A stretch of DNA of 64,000 nt, taken from NCBI GenBank assembly GCA_031763025.1, contig JASSKH010000009.1:3472001-3536000 (forward strand), written 5' to 3'. Every line of letters begins with the position of its first letter. Positions within the stretch are counted from its first letter, which is position 1. Both the position numbers and the translations under genes were made by a program. Under the pieces are notes generated by a model. It was given only the letters and a program-made list of their open reading frames with translations. It made no database searches and had not been told where the DNA came from. This document shows, piece by piece, positions 53,565 through 63,449 of this stretch. This DNA comes from Macrocystis pyrifera. Lineage: Eukaryota; Sar; Phaeophyceae; Laminariales; Laminariaceae.

Positions 53565-56094
53565 GTTGAAAAAAGCCGGGGTGGCCAGGGGATGCCTGGA
53601 TACCGTCCCCGTGTTTCTTCTATATTTCATACCAGGCACTGTATATTACAGGTGGCCGCGTCTAGTAGCAACTCGCTTCGTTCAAAAAAAAGAAAAAAAA
53701 ATGGCCTACCCTGTGGGTGGCGGAGGCGACGCGTGCAGCCAATCACGCGTGCCTTGCAAAAGCCGCACGAACCCTGAAAACGTGTTGCGATCGTTTCCAG
53801 GTACTGCTGCCGCGCTGCTGAGGGCACCCTCTGTGCGGATGGTATATCCACAAAATGAGGAACACTCTTCTGCTGGAGCAGGAGGCGTCATCCAACCCAA
53901 TACTTACATGAGACGATCAGCAACAGAGAAAAAATACAACAGCAGTATCATCGTGAGTATTGAGCATCGCTGCGTCGCCGGTCGACGGAAGACGCCCCCG
54001 CCCACACCCGTACGCATGTTTGATGTTTTGGCCACACCGCAGGAAGAAGCCCAAGAAGCGCGGGGGGGAAAGACGATTTTCGACGAAAATTTCCATCTCA
54101 CAGCTGACGGTGTTTCTCTTCATGCGGATAAAACCAATAAAAAAACACAGTCTCACCATCATGACGGGCACAAGCTTGCAGCTCTTGGCCAGCAGCAGCA
54201 AACGGGTAGTTGATGTAGTTGAGGGACCAATCTAGACAGAGGGCAGGAGGGGGGGCGAGGGGCGGGGTACTTATGCCATGCATGGTCGTAGTGTATTGAC
54301 CAGTCTCTAGACTGCCGCAAACCATCATAGTGCCATAATACGTACATACACACCTCGGACAAATAATCGGTTCCTGCTTGATGATCTAGATCTTTCAAGG
54401 AAGATCAGATAGATTCCTATTCTGCGTCCCAGGTATACGATCTAGCTCATGTTTCCGGGTGGGAGCCGTAAAACTTGAATGATCGTACGCAGGACAAGCG
54501 TCCTGGGTTGGATCTGTACCATACAGACCCCGCACAGCATCTCGTAAGAGAAGGTCAGGATTTAGATGATATATCTGTAGATGATCTATCTGATCTATCT
54601 GATCTATCTGCAGATGATCCATCTGTCCGAGAGGCGTAGAATCAATCTTACATCCGAAAGGAGACGCGACGGTGCAGGTGAGAGCCGGCCGCCAGAAGTG
54701 TCGGACGGAAGGGTTGCCCTTCGTCTCCCCGGTGATAGTCAGGAGGAGAGTCGCAGCAAACATGGCCGCCAGCGCCATGCAGGCTTGACAAGGGCGGGGA
54801 AGAAGCAAGCAGGGCGACACAAAAAAACACAGCAAACCAGCAAACCGACAGATTAAGTGAAGATGACACCACCACCAAGACCGGGAGAAAAAAAAAAAAC
54901 GGAAACGAAGGAGAACGAAGGGAGGGACGGGAGGGGGGAGAGGGGCAATGAGGGTGACGTGTGATTTTCGTTTTTTTTATTATCTTCACAGCTGATTCGG
55001 TTTCTTAACCACGGCTCCTGCCCAGCGCCACCCGACCTCACGCGGCCCGAGCGACTACTCCACGATTCCCCTACACAGCATCTCCAGAGAAGAGGCGCCG
55101 CGGCCAAACCCGGTTGGCGGCGAGCGGCGAAAGGTGGTGTTCGGGGCGTGGCAAATAATCACGATTACTTGCACATCTATTTTTGGGCCAGCGGTGGAGT
55201 GCTCGACTCTGGAGGGCAGAGGCGTGTGCCTTGTCCAACGAGCGCTACCGATGCAAGGCGCTTCTTGTGGCGGATTCTCCTTGTACCGTAAAATGGTATC
55301 AAACACCACCATGTATACCGTTTTATGGCTAACGACCAATCAGCATTTATTAAGAGTACAGCAGGAGCATCTTGTAGATTTCTCATGATAGTACACGAGT
55401 ATCATAGCATATGCCAGGGTACCAGATACCTGGTACCTGGTACCAGGTGCGTAGCAGCATCTGTACGTATAGCACTGCACGCAGCAGCGCAGTATGATTG
55501 CCTTCATATAGACGACTCAGGTTCGATAGACGACTCAGGTTCGATCGTTGCGTACTGGTCGGTACCACCACACCAGGTGTACCACTGCTGTTGGCCTACC
55601 CAAGTATTTACCGACATCTGCGTCGAGATTACCTGAAGCAGAAGCACAATTTGCGCAACAGGTCGACGAGTACCCAGGCACTTGATATTACGGGGGACCA
55701 TAGTTAATATGACCATATATTGATAGTAAAATAGGTAAATATATAGGTTTTTATGTGTACTTTTTTTCTTTTTTTTTCATCATCACTTTTACTTTCCAGC
55801 CCACTCGTAGGAGGTTTTACCCTCGACGATCTTCTGGACAAGCCGTGGTCACAGGTGTCGTCCCTTCTCCCCCCCGGTACGTGCCTTTAGTTTTTATCGC
55901 GCATAGGGTTCAGCATTCCCACTGCTCGTCGATTTGCATCGAATGTACAGCTAACTCACGCTCTCGCGCTTTCCGCTAATCAAGTTTATGCAAGAAAAAG
56001 TCCCTATGAGCATGCACTCGGTGAGACTCGAACTCACGAAATTGATCTTGATAGGCTCGCGGACCACCTACCAAGCCACCGGGGACGCCGGCTA

Positions 56095-56130
<36 letters not shown>

Positions 56131-59100
56131 CATCATCACTTTTACTTTCCAGCCCACTCGTACTCGTAGGAGGTTTTACCCTCGACGATCTTCTGGACAA
56201 GCCGTGGTCACAGGTGTCGTCCCTTCTCCCCCCCGGTACGTGCCTTTAGTTTTTATCGCGCATAGGGTTCAGCATTCCCACTGCTCGTCGATTTGCATCG
56301 AATGTACAGCTAACTCACGCTCTCGCGCTTTCCGCTAATCAAGTTTCTGCAAGAAAAAGTCCCTATGAGCATGCACTCGGTGAGACTCGAACTCACGAAA
56401 TTGATCTTGATAGGCTCGCGGACCACCTACCAAGCCACCGGGGACGCCGGCTACATTTTTTTTTTTTTTTTTTTATCCATCACTTTTACTTCCCAGCCCA
56501 CTCGTAGGAGGTTTTACCCTCGACGATCTTCTGGACAAGCCGTGGTCACAGGTGTCGTCCCTTCTCCCCCCCGGTACGTGCCTTTAGTTTTTTGTCGCGC
56601 ATAGGGTTCAGCATTCCCACTGCTCGTCGATTTTCATCGAATGTAGCCAACTCACGCTTTCGCGCTTTCCGCTTACCAATTTTTTAATGCAAGAAAAAGT
56701 CCCTATGAGCATGCACTCGGTGGGACTTGAACCCACGAAATTGATCTTGACAGGCACGCGGACCACCTACCAAGCCACCGGGGACGCCGGCTACATTTTT
56801 TTTTTTTTTTTTTATCCATCACTTTTACTTCCCAGCCCACTCGTAGGAGGTTTTACCCTCGACGATCTTCTGGACAAGCCGTGGTCACAGGTGTCGTCCC
56901 TTCTCCCCCCGGTACGTGCCTTTATTTTTTTGTCGCGCATAGGGTTCAGCATTCCCACTGCTCGTCGATTTTCATCGAATGTAGCCAACTCACGCTTTCG
57001 CGCTTTCCGCTTACCAATTTTTTAATGCAAGAAAAAGTCCCTATGAGCATGCACTCGGTGGGACTTGAACCCACGAAATTGATCTTGACAGGCACGCGGA
57101 CCACCTACCAAGCCACCGGGGACGCCGGCAATAGGTCCTATTAACTATGGACCCCCCCGTAATAGTGTCCTGATACGTGCCGTATGACATGAATACCAAC
57201 ACCAATATCATACGTACGAGAGGGGCACACAACATTCCAGATTGGCCTGCAGCGCCCGAATTAGGCCGAATCTTCTAAGACGAGCGTTTCGAGCCGTAAG
57301 TCGGACTGGGAAATCGAGCGTAGCGAGCTATTAAGCCGGCCGCAGGCCGAAATTTTTTGGATTAAGTCGTGCGAAAACCATTTGTCTTAATCCACTTTTT
57401 GCGTCTTAGCGCGTCTTAGATTCGTCTTAGCGCGTCTTAGATTCGTCTTGGCACGTCTTAGATTCGTCTTGGCACGTCTTAGATTCGTCTTAGCACGTCT
57501 TATGTTCCTCTAGGCACGTCTAAGATTCGCAGATTCGTCTTGGCAGCACTAAGACAGACTTCATGTCGAAAAATAGCAGTTATTTCAACAGGGTAATTAT
57601 TAATGGTTCATCAATACAGCAACCACACAACAATGTAAAGCGGCAGTAAATACACGGCAGGCAATAGTACAAGTATCAAGCTACCTGATAAGTGCGAATA
57701 TTACGTATATTGATAGTTGGAACGGTATTATTACGTACTCGTGGTAGCTCTCCTTGTTTAGTTGGCATTCGACGAGACAACAACGTGTAAGAGTACATAT
57801 TAATAGTTGATGCCAGGTAGTACCTGGTGTATTTGAACATTATGTACTTGTACATTATTAATAGTACATACGTACCCATATTTTGAGAGAAAGCTCCGAA
57901 ATCGCATTGCGAATAAAAGGCACCAAGGTACTCGTACCTGGTTTTATTGTATCGATCGGGTTTTTTCTACGAGTACGAATAGCATACTGAATATCGTACC
58001 CAGCGGCCGTGGATATACCAACACACTCAAATATATACTTGCACACTCAAATATATACTTGTACGTAATAATACTATCAATAACAACCTAGGAAACCGCC
58101 CACGGAACCAGAAGGCAGAAGGAGAGAGCTGCAGGTGTCTAAACTATCCCACGTCGCTATGTTACTGGTACTGATGTACCATCCACGGTGTAAAAATACC
58201 AACGGACTCGCGCAAATAAAACTATACCTGGTACGATATTGTTTACTTGCTGTAATGAAGCACGAACGAAACCGAGACTGCTCACGGAATACAGAAAAAA
58301 GAGCAGCAATATAATTGTCCTGTATTATGCGTCCAAGAGTACGCAGTATGTTACCTGGTATTGATGTACCACGGTAGTCGTCCTATACTATGTCGTTCAA
58401 AGAACACGTTGCAACCTGGTACTGATGTATACCACCCACGGTGTAAGAATACCAACAACAGAAGATTTTATTTTGCGCAAACCACTATATTAATAATAAA
58501 ACTACCGGCGCGAAGTACCAAATGTACTTGTTGGTGCTTGGATGGTGCAGTGTGGAGTGTGATGGTGTGTGGTGTGTTGTGTTTGGCGGGAACTTTGGTT
58601 GTGTACTAGGTGGAAAGAGAGAGATCAGAGATAGATCATGTTTTATTTTTCAAAATAATAATGCCATACTCGAAAATCAGGGGGACCGGGTTCGATGTCC
58701 CCGGTGACAGGGAAAAACGCATGGAGGCCCGAAAAAAGAAGGTTCGAAAGAAGCAAGTTGGAGCAGTCGATTCAACTGCCGTCCTGGCTGTGTTTCCGTC
58801 TATTTCCACAGCTCGCTGTGGGCGTGTCGACCCCCTAAGACGCCTCGACCGGCGCCTGGTGCGCTCTAAGACGAATCTAAGACGTGCCAAGACGAATCTA
58901 AACGTGACAAGACGAATCTAAGACGTGCCAAGACGCGATATAGCGAGTAAGACGTGCCTCTCTCTGAGAAACGGATTAAGACGAATATTAAGACACGTCT
59001 TAGAAGATTGGGCCTAGTCCGAATGCCAGAATGGATTACGACCGCTCCGCTGCCGCGACGGCGACTGCTGTAAGCCAAAGTTAGCCAGCTTCATGGTTGT

Positions 59101-59712
59101 GTACACGCCAGTACCAGTATACTGGTACTGGTGCCTGGTACACAGCAACCGCTTCTATCGGGCTATCGGGATAAGTATACTGCTGTCTTCCACGACGGCG
59201 CACATCACCAACTGCTGTAACTACTGCTGGCAGTATGTGTACCCTAAAGTCATCCAGGGAGCATGGTTTGTTCATACGCCAGCACGCCAGTACCAGGTGT
59301 CGGTACATGATTACGGCTGGTTCTATCCGGGCTATCGGGATAGGGGTCGGTTGGTGTACCAGGTAAGCTGTACGTTATGTGCACCCTCGTTGAACCTGCG
59401 ACACAATGTCGAACAATAGAAAAAGCAGCAACGTCGACAGAAACGTAAGTGTCCCCTACGGAACAGTAGCGCGAAAAGCGAGGTAAACACGGCCAACTCT
59501 TCAGTGCGTGCCTCATTCTGTATTGCCTCGGCTGAAAGGTGCTCGCTCTTACCGTTGAGGACGAAGGAGAACTGCCATCGGCCGGTTTCGGTGGCATCAA
59601 GCGGCGAAACGTATGTCGCCCCAGTGATTTTCTCTTGGAGGTAGCCCCAGTACAGGAAGGACGAGTACAGCCCCGCCGCAGCGATGATCAGCTTTACTTC
59701 CGACGATACCAT
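49062..59712 (-). CDS. SLC35B / UAA-type nucleotide(-sugar) transporter gene, 6 common exons + 2 alternative last exons
   Basis: Multi-pass ER/Golgi membrane antiporter of the drug/metabolite transporter superfamily; close relatives (SLC35B1/Hut1, SLC35B2) move UDP-sugars, ATP/ADP or PAPS, and substrate cannot be told from sequence. Exons on the minus strand: 59712-59553, 54783-54652, 54231-54157, 52944-52777, 52052-51843, 50741-50617, then either 49978-49585 or 49302-49062. Family motifs in order: YWGYLQEKITGATY, SPFGYWSLNYINYPF, LAKSCKLVPVMM, TAGVALFSLKP, LILDGVTNAEQDR, GLGQLFVFFIIKEFGSLVNV, ISRKFFS, AWWQW. Predicted length about 420 or 369 residues, usual for the family. All introns are GT-AG. 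Exon 3 carries one surplus base. Convergent with ATR. Confidence 0.93.
49340..49405. repeat. G-rich tract upstream (in sense) of exon B acceptor
   Basis: Interrupted G runs. On the minus strand this is a C-rich stretch 40 bases before the exon B acceptor and probably acts as its pyrimidine tract. Confidence 0.75.
49585..49978 (-). CDS. Transporter alternative last exon A (long tail)
   Basis: Acceptor cccgactctcag. Reads VLISIVAYGHHIAWWQWVGV then FCVYGGLGLNVRARYAARAR, the last helix pair of the family, then about 85 polar residues ending CSTSV and stop. No KKxx. Nearer to exon 6 than exon B. The final -TSV would fit a class I PDZ ligand by pattern alone, which is weak evidence. Confidence 0.85.
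50617..50741 (-). CDS. Transporter exon 6
   Basis: Acceptor gtggctggcag, donor GTGAAA; 41 codons plus two bases. CAGLGQLFVFFIIKEFGSLV then NVTVTISRKFF matches 'xxGQxFIxxxIxxFGPLxxxxIxTxRKFF'. The open AG codon is completed by C from either last exon, giving Ser. Confidence 0.95.
51707..51842 (-). repeat. ~45-50 bp minisatellite at the exon 5 donor
   Basis: Three units of CGTTAGGGGGAGAGGGAGGG-type text on the gene's sense strand, starting at the splice junction itself. Confidence 0.92.
51843..52052 (-). CDS. Transporter exon 5
   Basis: Acceptor cggtaccag, donor GTTAGG; 70 codons. LILDGVTNAEQDRINGRFKA is the family-specific 'LxxDGxTNAxQDR' loop, followed by helix MMLAINIWIFTFHLIYLATG. The donor lies at the first unit of a GGGAGAGAGGGAGG minisatellite (51707-51842). 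Confidence 0.95.
52525..52742 (+). repeat. LINE 3'-end fragment
   Basis: Matches LINE positions ~4550-4757 (ATATGGAAATACGTCATCAG, GGATGCGTGGTCAATGGTCA, GCAAGCAACAAAAGAGTACG), followed by a C run at 52729-52741. Lies in the intron downstream of transporter exon 4, in opposite orientation to that gene. Confidence 0.8.
52777..52944 (-). CDS. Transporter exon 4
   Basis: Acceptor tctgttgtag, donor GTGAGA; 56 codons, phase 0 to 0. VGVVMLGRRHTRSEYLAVML and ITAGVALFSLKPG match 'xLxxKKYxxxxYxxVxLIxxGVALFxxK'; a Gly/Glu/Lys-rich loop follows, then LVGLAL. Confidence 0.93.
53063..53167. mobile_element. Palindromic TA-target MITE, copy 10
   Basis: Ends TTTCGGGGGACCATAGTAAA / AACTATGAACCCCCGTAA, in a transporter intron. 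Confidence 0.88.
53404..53563 (-). repeat. LINE 3'-end fragment between two long G runs
   Basis: A ~66 bp LINE end (CGTACTCATTTGTTGCTTGC through CTCTCGAGACGGAACAT) bounded by G28-29 at about 53408-53436 (its own C tail on the minus strand) and G61 at 53503-53563. The second run replaces the expected upstream LINE sequence. Confidence 0.75.
54157..54231 (-). CDS. Transporter exon 3, with one surplus base
   Basis: Acceptor is a strong pyrimidine tract ending tgtctag; donor GTGAGA. The upstream half reads WSLNYINYPF in the frame entering from exon 2. The downstream half reads LLLAKSCKLVPVMM, the signature 'NYPTQVLAKSCKPIPVM', in the frame leaving to exon 4. The exon is 75 bases; 74 would keep one frame. 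The slip lies in the TTTGCTGCTGCTGG stretch near 54195-54205. Confidence 0.88.
54255..54325 (-). repeat. Poly(C)-tailed repeat, tail fragment near transporter exon 3
   Basis: GGGTACTTATGCCATGCATG and GTAGTGTATTGACCA. On the gene's sense strand its C-rich tail forms the pyrimidine tract of the exon 3 acceptor. Confidence 0.6.
54380..54620 (-). repeat. GATC-rich interspersed repeat, copy 2
   Basis: Reverse complement contains CAGATCCAACCCAGG, AACATGAGCTAGATCGTA and GAAAGATCTAGATC; ends in a GATCTATCT run. Lies between transporter exons 2 and 3. Confidence 0.65.
54652..54783 (-). CDS. Transporter exon 2
   Basis: Acceptor cttgtcaag, donor GTAAGA. Completes a Gly/Ala codon from exon 1, then CMALAAMFAATLLLTITGE (hydrophobic helix) and HFWRPALTCTVASPFG. 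Leaves one base (T) that joins exon 3 to make GY-WSLNYINYP. Confidence 0.88.
55688..57162. mobile_element. Palindromic TA-target MITE, copy 11, interrupted by four SINEs
   Basis: Left part 55688-55760 (TTACGGGGGACCATAGTTAA ... TTTTTATGTGTAC) and right part 57130-57162 (ATAGGTCCTATTAACTATGG ... CCCCCGTAA) join to one ordinary copy with TA flanks. The 1.37 kb between them is SINE DNA. Confidence 0.9.
55761..57129 (-). mobile_element. Four tRNA-headed SINEs in a head-to-tail array
   Basis: Units 55761-56092, 56098-56452, 56456-56792, 56796-57129, all reverse, each with a T run (poly-A tail), a body containing GTACGTGCCTTTA-type text and a head reading, on the minus strand, GCCGGCGTCCCCGGTGGCTT with a B-box-like arm. 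The T-arm stem pairs perfectly in both subfamilies (GTGGG/CCCAC in units 3-4, GTGAG/CTCAC in units 1-2). Spacers are only TACA-type. Not functional tRNAs: the acceptor and anticodon stems do not pair. Confidence 0.88.
57262..59016. mobile_element. ~1.75 kb DNA element with inverted ends built of ~21 bp repeats
   Basis: Left end TAGGCCGAATCTTCTAAGAC, right end GTCTTAGAAGATTGGGCCTA in inverted orientation. Subterminal CGTCTTAGATTCGTCTTRGC repeats, about 7 units at 57405-57545 and inverted counterparts at 58862-58960. CCGAAT occurs just outside both ends. The interior (57550-58860) has no recognisable protein and contains CCTGGTACTGATGTACC-type direct repeats near 58165, 58345 and 58410. Lies in transporter intron 1. 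Superfamily unknown. Confidence 0.75.
59553..59712 (-). CDS. Transporter exon 1 (start codon)
   Basis: The first in-frame ATG is at 59712-59710, giving MVSSEVKLIIAAAGLYSSFL then YWGYLQEKITGATY: a first membrane helix followed by the 'YGxLQEKIxxxxY' motif typical of this family at this distance from the N-terminus. 53 codons plus one base; donor GTAAGA. Confidence 0.92.
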
Positions 59713-60704
59713 GATGCTGTCCAAGCGCCAAGCACGTGTTTGTGCTTGTCACGTGAGACAGAGCATGAGAGCGATGGGAATATCACAATCATTGTCTCAT
59801 TCCCACAGATGAAGCAATTAGGGAGTTCAACAACATATGAAGGCCTGCAGTCTTGAATGAAACCGCCACCTAATTTTGACTCATAAACCGAACATTCCGT
59901 GTTCGTGTTCCGTTTGTATCCCACTCTTCTTATCCGTCCTCGCGCATTTCCGGGCGTGCCGGCCCTTGCGGCCCTTGAGCCGGCGCGCTGGAGATGCGGA
60001 TTGGTGGTGGGCCGACCCGATCTCTCACATCCCCTCACCGCCTGCTTATGGCGTGTGAGGGCTTCAGCGTCGGGAAGGTCATCTCGTCGGTCGACCAATA
60101 AATGTATCAGGGTGTGTGTGTCTAAACAGAATCGAAAAGCTCAATCGAAAATCGAGTTCATTTCGATTTCGATAAAAATTGCCGAGGTGTCCAACCAGAA
60201 TCGAAAAGTGAAAATAGAAATCCAGGCGAAAAGCAAAACGGAGAGCACAACCTACTAGGCCGTTCGCATCTGTGCGCACATGCCGGCAATCTAGCGCTCG
60301 GTAACACAGACAACAGAACCACCCCACAAGCAAGCAAACGCGACGGCAATTCGATTCCGGGAGATCGTTGGGCCTCCCGTGGAGGTGGTGGCGCGTCCAA
60401 CGTTGACGCCCTGCGACCAAACTTGAAATTATACTGAGAACGAACTTCCGACCTCGTTCTCGAGGGTATCATCCTGAATTTTCCTCAAACTATCTTCGCT
60501 CTGGCTCGAACGCCGGGAAACAAAGGCCCGAGAATGTCGGGGCTGGTTGGTGTTATGGTTCGCCTGCTGGCTATTTACGGGGGATCTGTGCGGCTGTGTT
60601 GCCGTGCTAGCTGTGGGTTGGATGCTGTGTACGGCGGCCCTGATGTGATATTTTGACGTGGCTGCGCTGACCAGCAGGACGAGCTGAAGTGTTGCTGTTG
60701 TATA
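59713..60704. other. Upstream region of the transporter gene
   Basis: Expected to hold its 5' UTR and promoter. No TATA or initiator that I would defend. 60150-60240 contains AATCGAAAA repeats. Confidence 0.4.
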
Positions 60705-60865
60705 GATAGACACGTAGGAATATATCTGCAGGCGAACATTATATAGTTGTACAGAGCTCTTGGGCAATATTCAGTGGAGCAGTTCAGACATCCCATTGCC
60801 CACAGAGCATTATGTTATAAGTCTGGGGACCTTCTGTATGACAACGTCCCGGTAGAGAACATTCT
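60705..60865 (+). repeat. ~160 bp repeat unit, SINE-free copy
   Basis: GATAGACACGTAGGAATATA through CCCGGTAGAGAACATTCT. The same unit recurs at 61215-61720 with the SINE inside. Identity looks high by eye (GTCTGGGGACCTTCTGTATG and others identical). Confidence 0.88.
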
Positions 60866-61233
60866 AGTTTCTTCCGTTTTATTATTATTATTTTTTCCCC
60901 CTTCCGGATATTCGGTTATTTCTTAAGTGAGGCGTCGAAGCCTGACTACGAGGTGTGGGGTAGATCTATCACCTCATTTCTGTGTTGAATAGCCGCATCT
61001 TCGATCCCTCTTGCCGATTTTGGGATGATGTGGTCATCATCCTTCTATCGCCGTGTGATCTGCATCTACGACTATTCAGGGTGGGCTAATGTGATGGAGT
61101 AGCACATCTGTTGTATCGGAAGCATATACCCGTCCGTATGCAGATCCTTGCATGGTTGCACATAGCTCTTTGCAGATACCAGACATTCCTGTAGACGAAC
61201 ATGATATGTTTTCATGTAGACACGTAGGAATAT

Positions 61234-61579
61234 AGCCGGCGTCCCCGGTGGCTTGGTAGGTGGTCCGCGTGCCTGTCAAGATCAATTTCGTGGGTTCAAG
61301 TCCCACCGAGTGCATGCTCATAGGGACTTTTTCTTGCATAAAAAATTGATAAGCGGAAAGCGCGAAAGCGTGAGTTGGCTACATTCGATGAAAATCGACG
61401 AGCAGTGGGAATGCTGAACCCTATGCGCGACAAAAAAATAAAGGCACGTACCGGGGGGGAGAAGGGACGACACCTGTGACCACGGCTTGTCCAGAAGATC
61501 GTCGAGGGTAAAACCTCCTACGAGTGGGCTGGGAAGTAAAAGTGATGGATAATAAATAAATAAATAAATAAATAAATAT
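61234..61579 (+). mobile_element. Solo SINE of the same family, with AATA-repeat tail
   Basis: Plus-strand copy: AGCCGGCGTCCCCGGTGGCT, T-arm GTGGGTTCAAGTCCCAC, body, then GTGATGGAT and (AATA)n. Left flank ...GGAATAT, right ...AAATAT, consistent with a short AATAT target duplication. The same genomic unit without the SINE lies at 60705-60865. Confidence 0.9.
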
Positions 61580-62249
61580 CTTCAGGCGAATATTACGTAG
61601 TTATACATAGCTCTTAGAGAATATTCAGTGGAGCTGTTCAGACATCCCCGTTGCCCACAGAACATTATGTTATAAGTCTGGGGACCTTCTGTATGACAAC
61701 GTCCCGGTAGAGAACATTCTGTTATAGTTGGGAGTCTTCTATATTATGACAACGTCCCGATAGACTGTATCTGCATACAAGTTGGTTTTGGTCGACGTCT
61801 GGGCTGAGCTGTGCTCCTAGCGAAGCCCACTATCTCGCTCACTCGAGTTCTCTCCCTTCTTCTCAACTCACTTGAGGAGCATTAATAAGAAGTTCGTGAA
61901 CTACAAGCAGCGTGCTCTACCCAGCACCGACATTCCTGTGCCCCTTACCAGCTTATATCTCTGCAGCCCATTTCACAGATGTGTAACATTCGATTTCCTG
62001 TCTTATTTATCAGATCTAATAATTTCATACTAGTACTAACAGTACCTTGAGACCACACCTACCACGTAGTAGATACGCAACATTTCCCAAAAATGTACCC
62101 ACACGCTGCAAAAAAATATTCTGCCACGTGCAGTACTTGTTTCTTTTTACTACTTTCAAGCGCATCGGTGTAACATCCGCTTCATCCATCGTCTTAGATA
62201 CAGAGACCACGCTCTGTACCTGTTTCGACCTGGGTTCATACCGACAAAT

Positions 62250-62518
62250 GTTAAGATCGACGGTTGCGGGACACTCTGTATCCCTGGACAGGTCTGCCTT
62301 TTAAGTCGGTAAACATTGTACTCACATGTGTTGTTTGCTTAGCTATAGAAGAAAGAGCAGTTTTAGTCCTGCCGACGACGCCACTTGTTAAGATCGACGG
62401 TTGCGGGACACTTTGTATCCCTGGACAGGTCTGCCTTTTAAGTCGGTAAACACTGTACTCACATGTGTTGTTTGCTTAGCTATAGAAGAAGAGCAGTTTT
62501 AGTCCTGCCGACGACGCG
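62250..62518 (+). repeat. 137 bp tandem duplication
   Basis: Two copies (62250-62386, 62387-62518) beginning GTTAAGATCGACGGTTGCGG and ending CTGCCGACGACGC; they differ by a handful of bases. Confidence 0.93.
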
Positions 62519-63449
62519 GAGACTGAGACCAAGCTCGTGCTCCTCTGGAACACCCCTGGTTTTCCATCTAAGATACGCCTTCCAAGTACTACAAATACGT
62601 TCCCAGTGACTGAACCCAGGTAGTTACCGGGCTTTCAATCTCATACAAGACAATATCTTAACACAAACTTGGGCAAATACAGACGAAGTACTGCCCAAAT
62701 CGGTTTGGTACCACACAAGCGAGCCATCCGTGAATACCACTAGTTAGACTCTAGTTTCGCCCAGCAGGTCAGAACACCGTATAGTTATATACTCGTCGGG
62801 TTCTACAAGGTAGCGAGTCTAGACGAGCCAAGAACACCGCGTAGTTATTCACTAGTCGTGTGTACCTTGCATGATATTTCGAGCACTCCCGAAGAATATC
62901 GGGATTAAGCTCAGTTTGAAAACCATTTTCGGGATATTGGCGCATTTTGGAGTAGCATTGGCATTTGCTCATGTTACAACCCGTATACCTGAGACAAGAC
63001 ATGCTCTCGCATCATTTGCCCACTGTACTGATACATCCGGACTATCTGCCTCGGAACTAAAATGTACTTGCCTCATACACCGAGCTACGATATATTTGAG
63101 TATATTGATGGGCCCACGTGGTTCCGTATCCCCGTAGGTACCAAATGGTACACACAAGTGAACTTCTGAAGTATACCGTCCTCAAAGTCCCGATATTCCT
63201 TCGGAAGACCTATATTTTGCGTACCTGACGAGCACTTCACGGTAGCGCAGATGTGCGTACCGTATGTTGCTTTTTTTTTGTTTTTTTTTTTTGTGTTTTT
63301 TTCGTGTTTTTTTTTTGTATTTTTTTTGTGTTTTTTTCGTAGAGGGGATTTTTCGGTGATTGCAATCGCCTCCCGGGAACCCGGGTCTATCAACAGTCTT
63401 CACGTTCCGGTCCTGTTAGTGACGTCCGTGTACTGCTAGTACTGCACCC
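62519..63449. other. Stretch without recognised gene
   Basis: 63265-63345 is a T-rich tract of the form TTTTTTTTTTGTGTTTTTTT; the Lys-rich minus-strand frames there are artefacts of it. Confidence 0.55.

Noticed and set aside
56000-57130. tRNA genes read from the cloverleaf-like arms
   Set aside because: Only the T-arm pairs well; acceptor and anticodon stems do not, and the units have SINE bodies and A tails.
63265-63345. Lys-rich minus-strand proteins
   Set aside because: Artefact of a T-rich simple tract.
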